Notes: a model not told the origin generated them from the letters alone. A stretch of 64,000 bases of DNA from Ceratotherium simum simum (GCF_000283155.1 NW_004454195.1:8988758-9052757), one strand, 5' to 3'; counted from the stretch's first letter, positions 1 to 13,662 are shown. Numbers and translations are program-made.

Positions 1-329
1 TCTGGGTATATCGGAGCGCTCACGAGTCAGTGATCTATGCCTGGACTGCATCCCGAGTGAAGTCAGAGAAGTCGACTTCCCAGCCGGTCAAAAATCCTAC
101 GGCCAAACCAACGCATGCCTTTGGGAAGCAGAAACACTGCACTCCCCACCAGGGGCACCTGCACAGTCCGTGCTGGCCCACCAGTGTTTTCCTTCTGTCT
201 TGTTTTCTCTACCTCCTTCTTTTCTTACGTCCTAAGCCTGTTATTAAGTATATCCTTTCAAGACCCATCTTGAGGAGATCTTCAGAAATGACCCATCTTT
301 GTCTGCCTACTTGCAGGCAGAGTGAGTTG

Positions 330-545
330 CTGCTGCCTTCTCTTTCCTACCAGCATCTCACTGAGACCTCTGTAGAGCTATTGTATTATAGGGACCTCTA
401 CCCATGCCTGTTTCCTAACAAGACATGGAGTCTCAACTGCACTTGATTGGTCTCTCTTTCCCTAATACTAGCACAGTGCCTAGCCAGCACATGCTAAGTG
501 TTCAGTGGATAGTCACTGACACTGACTAAATGAATGAATGAGCCC
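330..545 (+). repeat. L2 LINE 3'-end fragment
   Basis: The end of the fragment reads CTAGCACAGTGCCTAGC and then TGAATGAATGA, as in the L2 3' terminus. The 330 bases to its left show nothing I recognise. Confidence 0.5.
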
Positions 546-711
546 CTACTCCATGCTTGCACTGCACTATTCTGAAGTGTCGTGGACGACACAAAGAATT
601 ATAATTGGTGGTAGGGCATTCTTCCAAATAGCTTACATTATAAAAGATAAAACATATACTTACTGCAAACAAATAGCATCCTAATAATTTAATAAGTCAG
701 TAGGAGGGCCC

Positions 712-945
712 ACTAGTTTAATGGAAAGAGCACTGCTCATAGACTCGGTAGATTTGGATCCCAGTCTTGGCCCACAAGTTATATATTCTGTGACCTTGGG
801 AATTCCCATAACCTGTCTGACCCTCAGTTTGCTGCTCTGAAAAATGGGCCTAATGCCGGTCTCAAAGAATTACTATAGATATTAAAGGGAATGATGTATG
901 GGAGCGCTGTGAGTGATAAAGTAATATGTAAATGTAGGTGTGTTG
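712..945 (+). repeat. MIR SINE
   Basis: The order of MIR motifs is kept: TAATGGAAAGAGCACTG, a TGTGACCTTGGG core, CCTCAGTTTGCTGCTCTGAA, then AAAATGGGCCTAATG. Confidence 0.8.
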
Positions 946-1439
946 TTATGACACAAGGTGCTCTCTGTTAGGATAGGCCAGCAGCGAGGTTGAGCAGTAA
1001 ATGTTCTGAGTTTCTGGGTGGAAGGGGGCTAGTAATGCACATGCAGGAGTTAGAATTTGACCTGAGCTTTGAAGACTAAGGCCGTCTTAGATAGGCAGAG
1101 GGAGGGAGAGTGGCCTGAGTGACTGCACACGGTTTGTAACGGGCACGGAGTGTGTGTGAGGGGACAGTGGGCAAGTCCTGTAGCCAGAGCAGAGGGCCAG
1201 TGGTGCCCCACATTGCTCTTCCCATCATGGAGTAGGCGGAAGGTGCTTAGAGCTTAAATTTCTCAAATTGAGCTAAATTCCTCTTCCTTTTACCCATACA
1301 TGCTCTGATTTATGATGCTGCTTTGTCATAACAAAGCTGCAACTCATCTAGCCAGAGGAAATCACTTGCCATCCCCCGAGCACACTGCACCCTCCTATGC
1401 TGTCATTGTTTTACACACACCTCTCACTGGTTATTGAAA

Positions 1440-1750
1440 TGCTGTCCTTCTCTCTTTGGTGACTGCTCATTTTTCAAGATTCAGCTAGATCTTGTCTTGT
1501 CTGTGCCACATTCCCCACAGCAGTGCCCCTCCTACACAGACACAGTCTTCTTCCTCTACTCCCAGAGCACTGTTCTTCTGCCTCCGCTGGAGTAGCATTG
1601 ATGGCAGTGTAGTGTGTTGTTCGTTTGGTACCTGTCTCCCCCACATGACTGTAGGCTCCTGGAGAACAAGGGCTGTACCCTGTCCATCTGCGACCCTCCA
1701 GCGCCTACATCAGCAGCATAATCTGACTGAGTAGGCGCTCAGTGATTGTA
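1440..1750 (+). repeat. L2 LINE 3'-end fragment
   Basis: ACTGTAGGCTCCTGGAGAAC, then an AGCGCCTA block and GAGTAGGCGCTCAGTGATT resemble the L2 3' end. A small open frame over it is not a gene. Confidence 0.65.
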
Positions 1751-4224
1751 GGGACAGAGGGAAGGAACAAGCACTTTTCAAACTCTATGCTTAGTTTACA
1801 CAGAAAGGCAGGTCCTTTGCCTTTAGATCTTTGCCAATAGGAAGAGTGGTATCCTGGATAACCATTGGGAAATGAACTTGAGGGATGATGAGAATTGAAC
1901 ATGATCATGTGACCCATCAGCTGACTTGTCCACAAAAGCCTTTGAGGCTGCGCCTTGATCAGTCCAGTGGCATGGTTTCAAACTTCCTTCCTTTGAGGCC
2001 GACATATTTTTGACTTTTAGCGGAAACAATGATATGTTGCTCTTTATTTATTTATAATTATAAATGTGGCTCGTTTTGATTTTATTTATTTAAATATGTG
2101 AGAATTTTTGTGGTATAATTTTTGAGGATACTGGAAATAAATTGATGGGAGCACTCATGTGGATGGAATGAATGAATGGAACAATTTTGAAACGAGATTG
2201 CTAGGTCCCTGCAAGTATTTCTATGTATGCTCCTCACCTTTCAAGAACGTCTTCAGTTCTCTGTGCACAGTAGCTTCATTGGGCGAATGTAACTACAGTA
2301 TGACAACACTTTTAAATTGAACAATTCTGAAGACAGGTTATTTTGAGACTAAAAAGTAGAACTTGATGTCAACATTTGGTTAAAAAAATGAATTGAGAGT
2401 TTGCCAACTATTCTTCAAGCTTCAGAAAAAATAACGTAAATGGCATTCTTAAGAAATTTATTTTTGTATTCTTGGTTTTTATGAAATGAAGGGAAACCGT
2501 GGCTTGAAAAGCTGTGGTTTTTAAATTAAAAGGAGAGTAATAAATAATAAGCTGATGTGATTTCCTTTTACCTTTGAAGAAACTCACTGTGTATGTGGTC
2601 TCCTTCCAATTCTCTCCTCCTGTCTTCCAGCATTTTCTCACCTCCACAAGGCCACGTCAGCTGTTACCTTCAATCATTGCAGCCCTTTTTTGGGGGGTGG
2701 GGGGAGGCTGTGGTCGGTTTAACCTATAGTCCATTCAAATTCATGCAAGAATACGCCGACTGATCATGAGTTCTGCTGGATTAAGCGAAATTCTGTGGGT
2801 AGACAAACTAGTCAAAATACGCTCCCCACAGACCCCAAGCGAACATTTCTTTTCATTTCAGATATGCTCTGGGCATGAAGGAAGGATTTAGTCCGAAGTG
2901 CCTTGGGGTTTTGTTTAGTCCAGAGTGTCATTTTTTTCCTCTTTTGCCTATAGCCATTTCCTTAACATTACTGAAAGGACTTTTTTGCTAATGAAGCGTG
3001 AAAATTGATTGTATCTTGCCAGGAGGGTTCTTCCTAAGTCGTAAGATATTAAAGATTTCATGAGAACCACATGAAGAATATCTTCCTGAATCATTTACAT
3101 TTTCCCCTTTTGTAGGCTTATGTAACCATGCAGAAAATCTAATAATAAGTGTGCTATTAGTGTACATGTGCCATCCCGCAGGCAGCCGTGCTGTGGGGGT
3201 AAGAAAGGCAGGAGCCCAGGGTTTGTGGATAGCGTTAAATTGCACCAGTGTCTGAAGTAAAGCCCTGTTGGAAAATCTATAGCTAATTGGACAGAGTCCA
3301 TTTTTATCAGGCTCTTTTTTTTTTCTTTCCCTGTTCAGTCTTTTCTTTTTTATTGTGGCAGAAGGAAACACAGGGGTATTGGAGTATATTCACAATGGAG
3401 TATATTTTCGAAAGCAAATAGCTTGAACTATTTTGTTTCTTAAAACAATGTTGGTCTAACACAGGTGATGCCAACTCACATCAGAAGAGGGCTCAGACAA
3501 CTAACTTTGGGTTAGAGGCCTTCAATTAGCATCATAGGAGGGCAATAAATAGGAAAAGACAAAAATACAAGCATCTTTATCAGATGGAACTTACCCAGCG
3601 CCCATTTATAAATCACAAGGTGTCGATACTGCCTAGCCTTTTTCGTATTCCAAAATTTAATAAAGCGTTCTGTCCGGGTCCCCAGAAACTGCCGTGATCC
3701 TCAGGGTGAGAGATTGAGGAAGAAAGAATGTTTTAAATTCTCCTATTTCTGTACCCAGGCTTGGAGGGACATTTGATAGACTGGGGATACGCATTAGCAT
3801 CTGTGGTCGATAAGGGAATTGCAGAATTGTTGACAGCTGTTTCCCCAGAGACACTTTTCCTGCAGATATTTGCTTTGGACCCTAAGTAACAGGGCTGTAA
3901 TTCTTAAAGTTTAACTATTTGTGCTTGAAAGAAGAGTTTTCTGTTTAAGATGGCTCAGTCGTGGGAATCAGTGAAGTCGAGCCCGGGTGATAGTGTATCC
4001 CTTCCAAATCCTCCGGCTTTCCTGATGATCCCAGGGCTCTCCGTATGAGCCTTTCTCTTGGAGTTCTTTTGATGTGGTGGTGGTGTCTGAGCACGTCTAG
4101 GCTCTGTTTGCTGAGGGTGGGGGGAGTGTCTTGGCTTGACCCAGCCTTTCTCAGGCTCTACCCTCTGCAGCACTTCTGCAAAGTCACCAGGTATGTGGGG
4201 GAGTGGGTGCCTTTCTCTGCCAGC
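1751..4224. other. Intronic sequence without recognised features
   Basis: AT-rich sequence, including runs of TTTATTTA near 2045-2090. I see no gene, RNA or clear repeat here. Confidence 0.5.
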
Positions 4225-4236
4225 CCAAGAAGTGTT

Positions 4237-4813
4237 TTTTTTTCTTTATAGAATTTTTTTTTTTTTTTTTTCTGAGGAAGATTCACCCTGAGCTAACATC
4301 TATAGCCAATCTTCCTTATTTTTTGCTCAAGGAAGATTAGCCCTGAGCTAATATCTATGCCAATCTTCCTCTACTTATATGTGGGTCGCTGCCACAGCAT
4401 GGCTGATGAGTGTTGTAGGTCTGTGCCTGGGATCCAAAGCCGTGAACCTGGGCCACCAAAGCAGAGCGTGCCAAACTTAACTACTATGCCACGGGTCCTG
4501 CCCTTCTTTTTTTTTTTTTTTTTTTAATTGAGGTCACATTGGTTTATAACGTTGTGTAAATTTCAGGTATACATCATTATATTTCGGCTTCTGCATAGAC
4601 TGCTTCCTGTCCCCCACCAAAAGTCTAGTTTGCATCGGTCACTGTACACATGTGCCCCTTTACCCCTTTCATCCTCCCCTCTTCCTTGCCCCTCTGGTAA
4701 TCACCAAGCTATTCTCCGTATCTATGTTTTTGTTTGTTTGTTTATCTTCCATGTATGAGTGAAGTCATACGGTATTTGTCTTTCTCTGTCTGACCTTGAG
4801 GGTAATCTGCTAA
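4237..4813 (-). repeat. 5'-truncated L1 with an ERE nested in its poly(A) tail
   Basis: CCAAGAAGTGTT at 4225-4236 and 4814-4825 is a 12-bp target-site duplication around the whole composite. The L1 3' end (about 4526-4813) is reversed: poly-T, then TTGAGGTCACATTGGTTTAT. An ERE sits inside the T run. Confidence 0.8.
4258..4505 (-). repeat. ERE SINE
   Basis: Reverse-strand ERE: poly-T, TGAGGAAGATTCACCCTGAG, CCACAGCATGGC, GGGATCC and AACTTAACTACTATGCCACG at the head end. Confidence 0.9.
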
Positions 4814-4825
4814 CCAAGAAGTGTT

Positions 4826-7023
4826 CTGAAGCAAAATGAGCAAGGCTCGCTGCTGCTACGAAACTGGTCAGGCTTTTTGCATTTCTATGAAATTAGACAT
4901 TTTTAGGAGCTCAGGCTAATACCATGCTCTCCTCTTTTCCCTGGAGAAATATAAGAAATCGTGCGGGTTCCACCAAAGGTATTATATGTTGCTTGGATGT
5001 ATTTCTCTTCTTTCAGAGTTTCTCTTTCAACAGTAGTCCCATCATACTGTGTGCTGACATTTACTCCTTTTATCCCAGGCCCCAGCTTATCTCCATGTCA
5101 GAGAGAGGTGGGAGCTGCTGACCTTTGGGGCTCATGTACCCTCCACACCTCCCAGGTGTCCTTTCGACACTGCTAACCCAGAGTAGCATGCCACTGAGGA
5201 TGCATCCCCATTTATGCCTTTTGAGACGTTTTCTCTTTAATTGATGCTCATTTGGACCCATGATATTTCATTAAGGTCCAGAGGTGCTCATTAAAACGAG
5301 CATTGGAGAGCATGCTCGATGTGCCTCATCGCTATGAATCCAAGAAAGAGCTCTGTGGAACTTGTTATAGAAGGCATTTATAGATTGTTAAATTAAAGGA
5401 TTAGCGTTGTGCTAAACCATTTTCAGGTTAATCAGTTGTGGGAAACCAGATCTGATGTTTAAGCAGGCTTGAAGTATGATTTTTAGTAAGAAGAGTTGTT
5501 AAGCTACTGTTACTTCTAATAAACCCTCTAGCTTGCTAATTGACCACACTCTGCAATTTTGCACTTAACTGAATACGGCCTTGTTCTCTAATTTTGTTAT
5601 GTGTGAGCCTTCTTTTTTCCAACTGGATTGTAAGCTCCTTTTTAACAGGGGTGATGTCTTCGTTTTTTCCTGCCCCCATCCTAAAAGCTTCTGGTGCAAT
5701 TCTAGGTGCATAGCAGATGCTAAGGAATGTGTTTATTGAGTGATTGCTACATATTTAGAATGTCATTACACGTTATCAATGTTATCACATGGCTGATGTC
5801 TTGTGGTTCATGTAAAATGTATCTATTTATAGAAAAACACTGATATTGCATGTTGATCTGTAACCAGGTTGTTAGCAATAGGAAAAGTGCTACAAAGTTC
5901 ATGTGGAAGTAGACAGAATAAACAGGTCTAATCTGGCTGTGATGCCATTAACCTGATAAAGAAATGGCTTCCAGACCACCCCCTGGAATGGCCTGGATTC
6001 CTTTACCAAGAAATGTGAGTGGAACAGGTTAAAAGGTCTATTTGCCATTTTACCTTTCCCCTGGCAATTGCTAATAATTGCCTTTTGCCTGTGCACATTA
6101 ACATGCTCATGAAGCAGATAGAAAATAAAATAAGTAGAAACTGTATAAATGGAAAAACTAAGGCACAAACCAAAAATTTTAGATCATTTGTAAGTGGTGG
6201 CCAGATCATTTATAAGTAGAAACCATCCTGTCAAGCCATCATGGATATAAGAACACAAGTGGTGGTTGCAGACTTCTAGGAATAGAATGAGCTTTAAGCA
6301 GAGATTTGCTCAGGCAGCATGACCAGAACATCCCCTGACCCTCCTTGAAGAAGGAGTTACCAGAGCGCCCACAAAGCCTTGTGCCCCCCTCCACTGGGGC
6401 CTCTTGTTCAGCCTCATATCACATGCCCCCTTCCTGCCGCAGAAAGCTCATGTCCCTACATTCTCCACTCTACCATAGCGAAATTGTCAAAGGGTCTCAG
6501 TGATTAGTACTACCATAAAGAAGTCAGTTGATTGTATATATGGGCCCTGAGCACTTCAGAAATGACAATTAACTGCCAGCCATTACCAAATGGAATCCAG
6601 TTTATCCAAGTTGACAGGTTTGGGGCAAGGTGTGTGATGGACCAAATGGAGTCATATTGCGTTTCTGTGTGGGAGGGCTTTAACTGTTTGTAGTTTCTTC
6701 CTAGTTCACCCATCTAGTCCACCTGTGAGCTTCTCTCCCTGTTCTCTCAGCTTTTTTTCATTCTTTTCTTTCTCTCTTGTTTCTCTCCATAGCTTCTGTT
6801 TCTTTTAATTGCCTTTTCTCTTCTTTCTCATTGGTCTGGCCCTGGATCTGGTGAAGCCAAATACAGACTCCATGCCAACCTTTCTTCCAAAGCACAGTCT
6901 CCTCCTTGGCATTCATTTAGATGTTCAACTTTCTGTTTTTCTAATATTCATTCCAGTTTAATAAAAGAGAAATAGGTCGAATTTGCAAAATGCCTTGACT
7001 GGTTGATTTTAAAAAATGTGATT
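4826..7023. other. Intronic sequence, mostly unique
   Basis: Contains an L2 fragment at about 5600-5745 (GATTGTAAGCTCC then GGTGCATAGCAGATGCT). Bases 5260-5580 look unlike any repeat I know and carry a small hairpin (CGAGCAT at 5297-5303 with ATGCTCG at 5312-5318). No gene is seen. Confidence 0.5.
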
Positions 7024-7038
7024 AAAAAAACGTGTATC

Positions 7039-7284
7039 GGGGCCGGCCTGGTGGCACAAGCGGTTGGGTGCGCGCGCTCCGCTATGGCGGCCCGGGGTTC
7101 GCTGGTTCGGATCCCGGGCGCACACCGACGCACCGCTTGTCAGGCCGTGCTGTGGCGGCGTCCCATATAAAGTGGAGGAGGATGGGCATGGATGTTGGCC
7201 TGGGGCCAGTCTTCCTCAGCAAAAGGAGGAGGATTGGCAGATGTTAGCTCAGTGATGATCTTCCTCACAAAAAAAAACAAAACA
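7039..7284 (+). repeat. ERE1 SINE, full length
   Basis: GGGGCCGGCCTGGTGGCACA head, GGATCCCGGGCGCACACCGA box, GTCCCATATAAAGTGGAGGA and an A-rich tail. A 15-bp target-site duplication (seven A then CGTGTATC) lies at 7024-7038 and 7285-7299. Confidence 0.97.
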
Positions 7285-7299
7285 AAAAAAACGTGTATC

Positions 7300-9879
7300 A
7301 ACAACATTATATAGCGATAACTGCTTATTGACTCTGGTCTGCCCTGAATTTAATGAAATAGTCATTATATTACAGAAATTTTACAATATCACAGGTCCAG
7401 TAGAGAAAGAAGTCAAAGAAATGTGTAAATTTCTGTGACCTCTTTAGACACCTGGGATTAAACCAAATTTAAACACTTCTATCAATTCAGTTTTAATGTT
7501 GATTTTTTAAACAACATAGTATATTGCGTATCTTTTACTATCAGTGTTCCTCTTACCTGACCAGCTGAAATGGGACTACTGTTAATTAGAAATATCAACA
7601 TCTGTAAAGATCTTGAGTTTTTGTTTGGTACAATAAATCACTCATTCACATGCTTAGAGAAACTCAAAAGCATAAAAGGAATGTAACTACATCATTTTTA
7701 GTTCCTGTATTAGCTCACATTTAACACATATAAGTGTTTGAATAGGTACTCATTTTTAATTAACCAAATATTTGTGTGCAGTTGGGTGTTTTTCAAGTGA
7801 TTAGAATGGTTCCTTCATGTAAGTAAATTAAATGCTATTCCTAGAGTCTGGTTTACACCATTCATTTGCTTTGCAAAACCATTCTTTCTAGTTAGAGTAA
7901 AAGCAAATTGAGTCCAATTCTCAAATTTATTGCATTTCCCTGATTCCTGAGGCTCTAGAATGCAAGCTTCCAACATCAGGCATAATGTCTCACCTACCAC
8001 CACGTCCCCGAGCTTGCCTGCTAGAGTGATTCCGGCTGCTGGGGACTCAGTCAGTATGTGCTGATTGATTAAGATTTGGCTGCGTTAATTTATATGCCAA
8101 AATTACTTACATTTGCCAAGTGCTTTTGAAGTTGACAATTAGTTATAAACTATACTATAAGGTTTTTCCAGTTTTATTTTATCCTTCCTTTAACTAGTTT
8201 AAAAAAATAGTTGATTCCATCCTATAATTCCAATTACAATACAGTGTTCAGTGAAAAAAAACAGAATTGAAAAGTATTTATTCAGAATTATTCTAATTTT
8301 GTAAATATATATAGATAAACGTGGGCTTCAAATATATATCCATTAGATATTACATATAATGTCTGTATACATTATATATTTAATATGTATATACATGCCA
8401 AAAAATAATCAAAATGTAAATAGTGGATATATCAAATTGGTAGGATTATGAGCAGTTTTTATATTTTTAACATTTCCTCTATTTCCAAAAATGAGCACGT
8501 TTTATTTTTACTTCAGGAAAAACAAAAATATTTTAGTTGTACATTACAAATATTGGTTTTGGTGATAACCTAGACATCTGAAAAAAAATTGCTATTTCCT
8601 CTCTCATAGTTGTCTCAACTTTTCTTGAGACCATGTCTGTTTACCAGTTCCTTTCATGACATGACTCGGTTTTTAATGTTCGCTCTTGAAACTTTATAAA
8701 ACCAATGGGAAAGCAGTTTTAGTAGCTTCTGTTCTTTAATAGATCTGTACCTTTGAGATTTTTTATTGTTCTTAGTGAAGAAAAGAGTGGACCCAAATGA
8801 AAAACAGTTGCATTTTTAAAATATGTCCGGGGTGGGTGCCCAGTTCCTGGTGGCCTCCTCAGCGGAAGCAGCAGCCCTGCTGCTCTGCAGCTGGGTTGCC
8901 TGGAGCGTATTATTTAACCTGCATCAATTCACTCTTCTGGACATTATAATGTTCATAATACCCACCACTTGCGGGATCCCTGGGAGGAGCAAATCAGATA
9001 ATAATGCATGTGAAAGTGCTTAGAGCGGCAATCACGACGTTATTATCACCACTGGTGTTATTTCCCCTAGATCTGAAAAGGCAGGAGAGGTAAGACGCAA
9101 ATGGTTTCTTTATCTTGGCACGGGAGCCAGGGAAATCCAGGTTTTTTTTTCTGCTTTGCCCTCCAGCATGAAGAGTCAGAAAGTAAATATCAATATTGCT
9201 CTTCATAACTAATAGCCGCGTAGTTCATGACAGGTGATTTCTTGGTTTCCGTTAGCATTTCAGAGACCATTATACACAGCAGTCATCCTTGGCAGAGGTA
9301 GAGAAAACGCATTTTCCAAGGCAAGTAGTCTCAAGTCAAGGATGCAGTCCTGGTGGAATGAAATAAAGAGGGGCAGTTTATCTTTAAGGTAAACTAGCAT
9401 TGAAGCAGTTGCTGGAGATTATCAGAGATGCTCGAGGGGGCAGGGAGTGTTGAAGACATAATGCCCTTTTGCACATCTTTAAGTGCCTGTAATTGTTCAG
9501 AAGGCAAGACGGGAACAGTAGATGCGTGCAAATAAATGTTAGAGGTTAACCCCATTCACGGGCATTCACCGAGTAGATAGACTTGATGTGCGAGATTATG
9601 ACTCTGCTGCCCTGTGATCCGTGCCTTTTATTTGAAAGGATGCACATTGTCCTTCCAAACTTTTAGGTCGTAACTAGGGGGCAAAAGAACCTGTGTTGGA
9701 TATTGGGTTTATTTGTCCACATGGATGGGCAGAGATATTACTAGAGGTGGAACAGAATAGAGGAAGCCACATATTGCCATCCTTCTGTTGCCATGTTCAT
9801 TTTGAGTATTAAAAAACAACAGCAGGAATATTAGAAGACAAGGTGGACAATCTGAAATTACTATAACACAGAGGGGAAA
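7300..9879. other. AT-rich intronic sequence
   Basis: Very AT-rich at 8280-8400 with TATATA runs. A possible L2 end lies at 7915-8070 and a probable MIR fragment at about 8905-9030. No gene is seen. Confidence 0.45.
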
Positions 9880-9889
9880 GCTTCCTTCT

Positions 9890-10072
9890 TTTTTTTTTCT
9901 TTCCTTTGCCCTAACCAACATCCGTGCCAATCTTCCTCTATTTTTTAGTATGTGAGCCACCAGCACAGCATGGCCACTAACAGAGCTGTGTAGGTCCGCG
10001 CCCAGGAACCGAACCCAGGCTGCCCAAGTGGAGTGTGCTGAACTTAACCACTAGGCCACCAGGGCTGGCCCG
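9890..10072 (-). repeat. ERE SINE
   Basis: Reversed ERE with CCAATCTTCCTC, CAGCACAGCATGGCC and ACTAGGCCACCAGGGCTGGC. GCTTCCTTCT at 9880-9889 and 10073-10082 is its target-site duplication. Confidence 0.93.
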
Positions 10073-10082
10073 GCTTCCTTCT

Positions 10083-13000
10083 ATTTTTAATGGCCGTAGA
10101 GTGATGTCTGGAAGTGAAGATTATGGGAGGGGGGCGTGGGGGTGCACCAGGAAGAGGCAATTAATTTAGTTTTCCTCATTAATTGAATTTAATGAGTGAG
10201 TTGTGTCGGTTTAGTGATATCTGTTAGTTTCAGAGGGTTATTCTGTGAAAGCATCTAGGGATTTTCTGGCTATGGTATATTGATCATACATATTGAAGTA
10301 GAGTTACATTTTAATATTTCAGATAATGACTCGTCCCCCAAATTTGAAAATTTCCATTTAGCACTTCCTAAAACATCAGTACAAATTAACATACTTTTAT
10401 AGATTTATGGACTGAGATGCAGATTAAGACATATGCCAGCTAATGAACATAGCAGGAAAGAAAATGTTCTCAAGTCTATTCATTACTATGCTTCTTTGCA
10501 TTTGCTATTGTTTAATATCTTATTCCTTGAATATGTGTGATTAGGGATTAGATGTGCCAATTGGAAGACCTCGGAGGTTCTGAAATTCACAGACGTGAAA
10601 TATAAAACCATATTCATTTAACAGATACTGATGGGCAGATAAAATAGAACCTCCATCACCTATCTTTAGAAGTAGAAGATTAAACAGAAGTATAATTAAT
10701 CTGCTTCCCTGATTGAAACATTTATCAAAGTTGATCTTTAATCATTAGTTTCCTTATCTGTAAAATGAATTCTATTATGACCCCTAAGGTCTGTTTGTAA
10801 CAGGATTAGGTGCAGTTCCATGTCACCACAAAAAAAAAAGTAAAGGCTAAAAAAAATACATATTATTTTTCCCTCACATAAAAGAGGTTGGGAGGTAGGA
10901 TTCCAGGGCAGATATGGCAGCTACACAGGCTTGGGGAGCCAATCCTATTCTTTCTGTTTTGCCATCCTTAGTATATTTCTCACGTACGACATGGCTGCTT
11001 AAGCTCCAGCCTTTACGTTAGTATTCCAGAAAGCAAGAAGAAGGAAGGGAGAAGAAGGGCCTAGCCTTACAAGAGGCACCATACCACATTTTTGTTTACT
11101 TCGTGTCAGCAGTGTGTCCAATTGAAAATCAAGGTTTCTACTTCTAAGGAAAAGAGGGAGAGTGGACATTGGGATAAGCAATGATTAGCCTCAAATTTTG
11201 AGCTCCAAAGTCCACAATCTCATATTTCTGGGGAAATTTGACCTACACAGTCAAGCTCGAATGTATGCCAAGTGTGTACAAATTGGGCGACCTGAACTAT
11301 ATGCCTTCAGTAGTTCTACCTCTATTTAAATGCATGATTGTATTTTGAGGCCTAGATCAGGTTTCTGAGGTTGATTTGTATGTGTGTGTCAGAAACAAAA
11401 TCTTTTCTACATGGTGTGATGAATATAAACACAGTCACTCAGCAATTTATAGCTACCTCTGTTCCCTCCCCTCCCCGCTGTGTCAGTATACGCAGTGTTA
11501 CCCCACACTGTCAACGCTTCATGTGATTCATAGAGACTGGGAGATCTGTGCTTTCCATAAAGGTTGTATGCACCTGCTAAGGTTACTTGGGGTCACGAAT
11601 GCTACTAATAATTGCAGGTCTGTTGTGTTATGCTACATGGCTTCTCTGTTAAGACAGGTGTGGTGGCTGAGGAGGGGAGGAAAGTCAGGATAACTGAGGG
11701 AGAGAGTCACCAAAAGTTACAGTTCTCTGGTTTGGGCTCCATGCGTAAGATCATTCTGGAAAATGAAAGAGGGAAAAAGAAGCACACATTTGTACTTTTT
11801 TAAGTCCTCCATTTTAGTAGCTAATTAAAACCAGGGTTCTTCTATTCTGGGCCAGAATCTCCATAGGATGTTTGTGAATATGTTACATGTGGGTTGCTTG
11901 GAGGTGTGGGTCTGTTTTATTCAATGCATGTGTATTTTTAAGTGTCTCTGAGGTTCTTGATCAACCAACACAATCCAGGGGTCCCTTTTGTTGTATTTTA
12001 AGTCCGTTTCTGCTCCTGATTGTAGCAAAGAGATCAGCTGATGGGGTGCAAGAGCCAGAATTTAGCTAGGCGGCGGGTTCTGAATTAATGTGGTGTTGCT
12101 GTGTGATATAATGTCGTTTCCTAGGAAACTGCCAGCATCCAGCTAACCCCCAGGAGGGCAGGTGGTCGGGAAGGTGGAGGTGGTATTAGAACTCTTATTA
12201 TTGTTGTTTTTGATAGGCAGACATGTCATGAAAACTGGTCGTAAGAGGTCCCCTTTTCATATATCAACAGGGTCTCAGAGGTAATAAAAGGTAGGCATCT
12301 GAGATTTTTTTTTAATGTTGCTATTGGTCTGACTAAGATTTAGCGACAAAAATAAACATAATCCCTGATGCTGAGAAAAGATCAGAATGAGTTGAAACTC
12401 AGGGGAACAAATAAGTAAGCAGAAAATAATTTCTTTTCACATTGGTATAGATGGAGATCGTACATATGGGGGACTCTGAGTGGACCCACCACAGGCAGGT
12501 GTATCAATGGGTATGATTAATATCTAGATGCAGACAGAAGGAATTCTACATAAATGCAGAGAAGCAGCAGGAGGTTCCTATGGCAGGATGAAGGGAAGGA
12601 AAAGAAAAGATAATTGTTAAATATGAAGTCATTCCAGGTTGTTTGGGCCCCATAGGGTTCTCACTGTCTTACCTAAACGCTGCTTGTCAACAGTTTGCAA
12701 AGTTTGAATGTACTCTAAGTAGTCTGTGCTATGAATTGACTAGAACTGAAAAATAGATGAAAAGTAAAATAATTTTTCAAGAGGTCTGCTGTTTGGTTAT
12801 GTTGTAATTTTCTTCCACTAAAAGATCTGGGTAAGGCCTGTGAAAGTTAAGCCCCCCAGTGTCGTTTAGATGTTTCTGTAGTATAAAGCAGAAGGAAGAA
12901 GAAACACTTTGAAAACCAGTAGTGCAGTTTGAGTTCTCCTTGCTCTACTATTTTAAAAAAATCAGTGCTGATTTAGATGACACACCTCTGTGTTTTCGTC

Positions 13001-13084
13001 CCACTCGGTGCACACTTCTAGCTTAGCACCATCGTGCTGGAAAGACAGGAGAAACCACATTCGGACTGTAATCACCAGCTTTCC
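10083..13084. other. Intronic sequence without recognised features
   Basis: A short MIR-like piece may lie at 10740-10815. Otherwise no repeat, RNA or gene is recognised. Confidence 0.4.
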
Positions 13085-13225
13085 CCTCTGTCCCCACTTC
13101 TGCATTGGAAGCTCTTTGAAGGAGACGAGGTACCAAGGTCATATTCTGCTTCATGCCCCACAGCACTAATGTTCTACCTGGTCCATACAGTGTTTGTTGA
13201 ATAGTCTCAATGAATGGGTCACTTT
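13085..13225 (+). repeat. L2 LINE 3'-end fragment
   Basis: TTGGAAGCTCTTTGAAGG, then GTGTTTGTTGAATAG and TGAATG, typical of the L2 end. Confidence 0.55.
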
Positions 13226-13260
13226 TTTGTTTAATAAATGGGGTGTAAGTAGAAGATAAG

Positions 13261-13662
13261 CCAGCCCTGGTGGTCTAGTGGTTAAGATTCGGCACTCTCA
13301 CTACTGTGGCCTGGGTTCATTTCTGGTCAGGAAATCACACCACCCTTCTGTCAGTCGTCACACTGTGGCAGCTGCATGTTGCTGTGATGCTGAGAGCTAT
13401 GCCACCAGTATTTCAAATACCAGCAGGGTCACCCGTGGTGGACAGGTTTCAGCAGACCTCCAGACTAGACAGACTAGAAAGAAGGACCTGGCCACCCACT
13501 TCTGAAAAAATTGGCCATGGAAATCCTGGGAATAGCAGCAGAGTGCTGTCTGATACAGCGCCAGAAGGTGAAAGGATGGGGGCGCAAAAAGACCAGGCAG
13601 GGTCCTGCTCTGCTGTACACAGGGTTACTAGGAGTCAGAATCCACTCGACGGCACTAACAAA
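13261..13662 (+). repeat. tRNA-derived SINE with an RTE-like 3' tail
   Basis: The head (CCAGCCCTGGTGGTCTAGTG) resembles the ERE/tRNA promoter region. The body is different from ERE, and the tail (AGGAGTCAGAATCCACTCGA then CGGCACTAACAA) resembles the ends of RTE/BovB-type LINEs and the SINEs they move. Open frames across it are incidental. The exact family name is uncertain. Confidence 0.7.

Noticed and set aside
7032..7255. tRNA-like promoter boxes in several repeats, considered as tRNA genes
   Set aside because: They are the heads of ERE SINEs, with A-rich tails and target-site duplications, not functional tRNAs.
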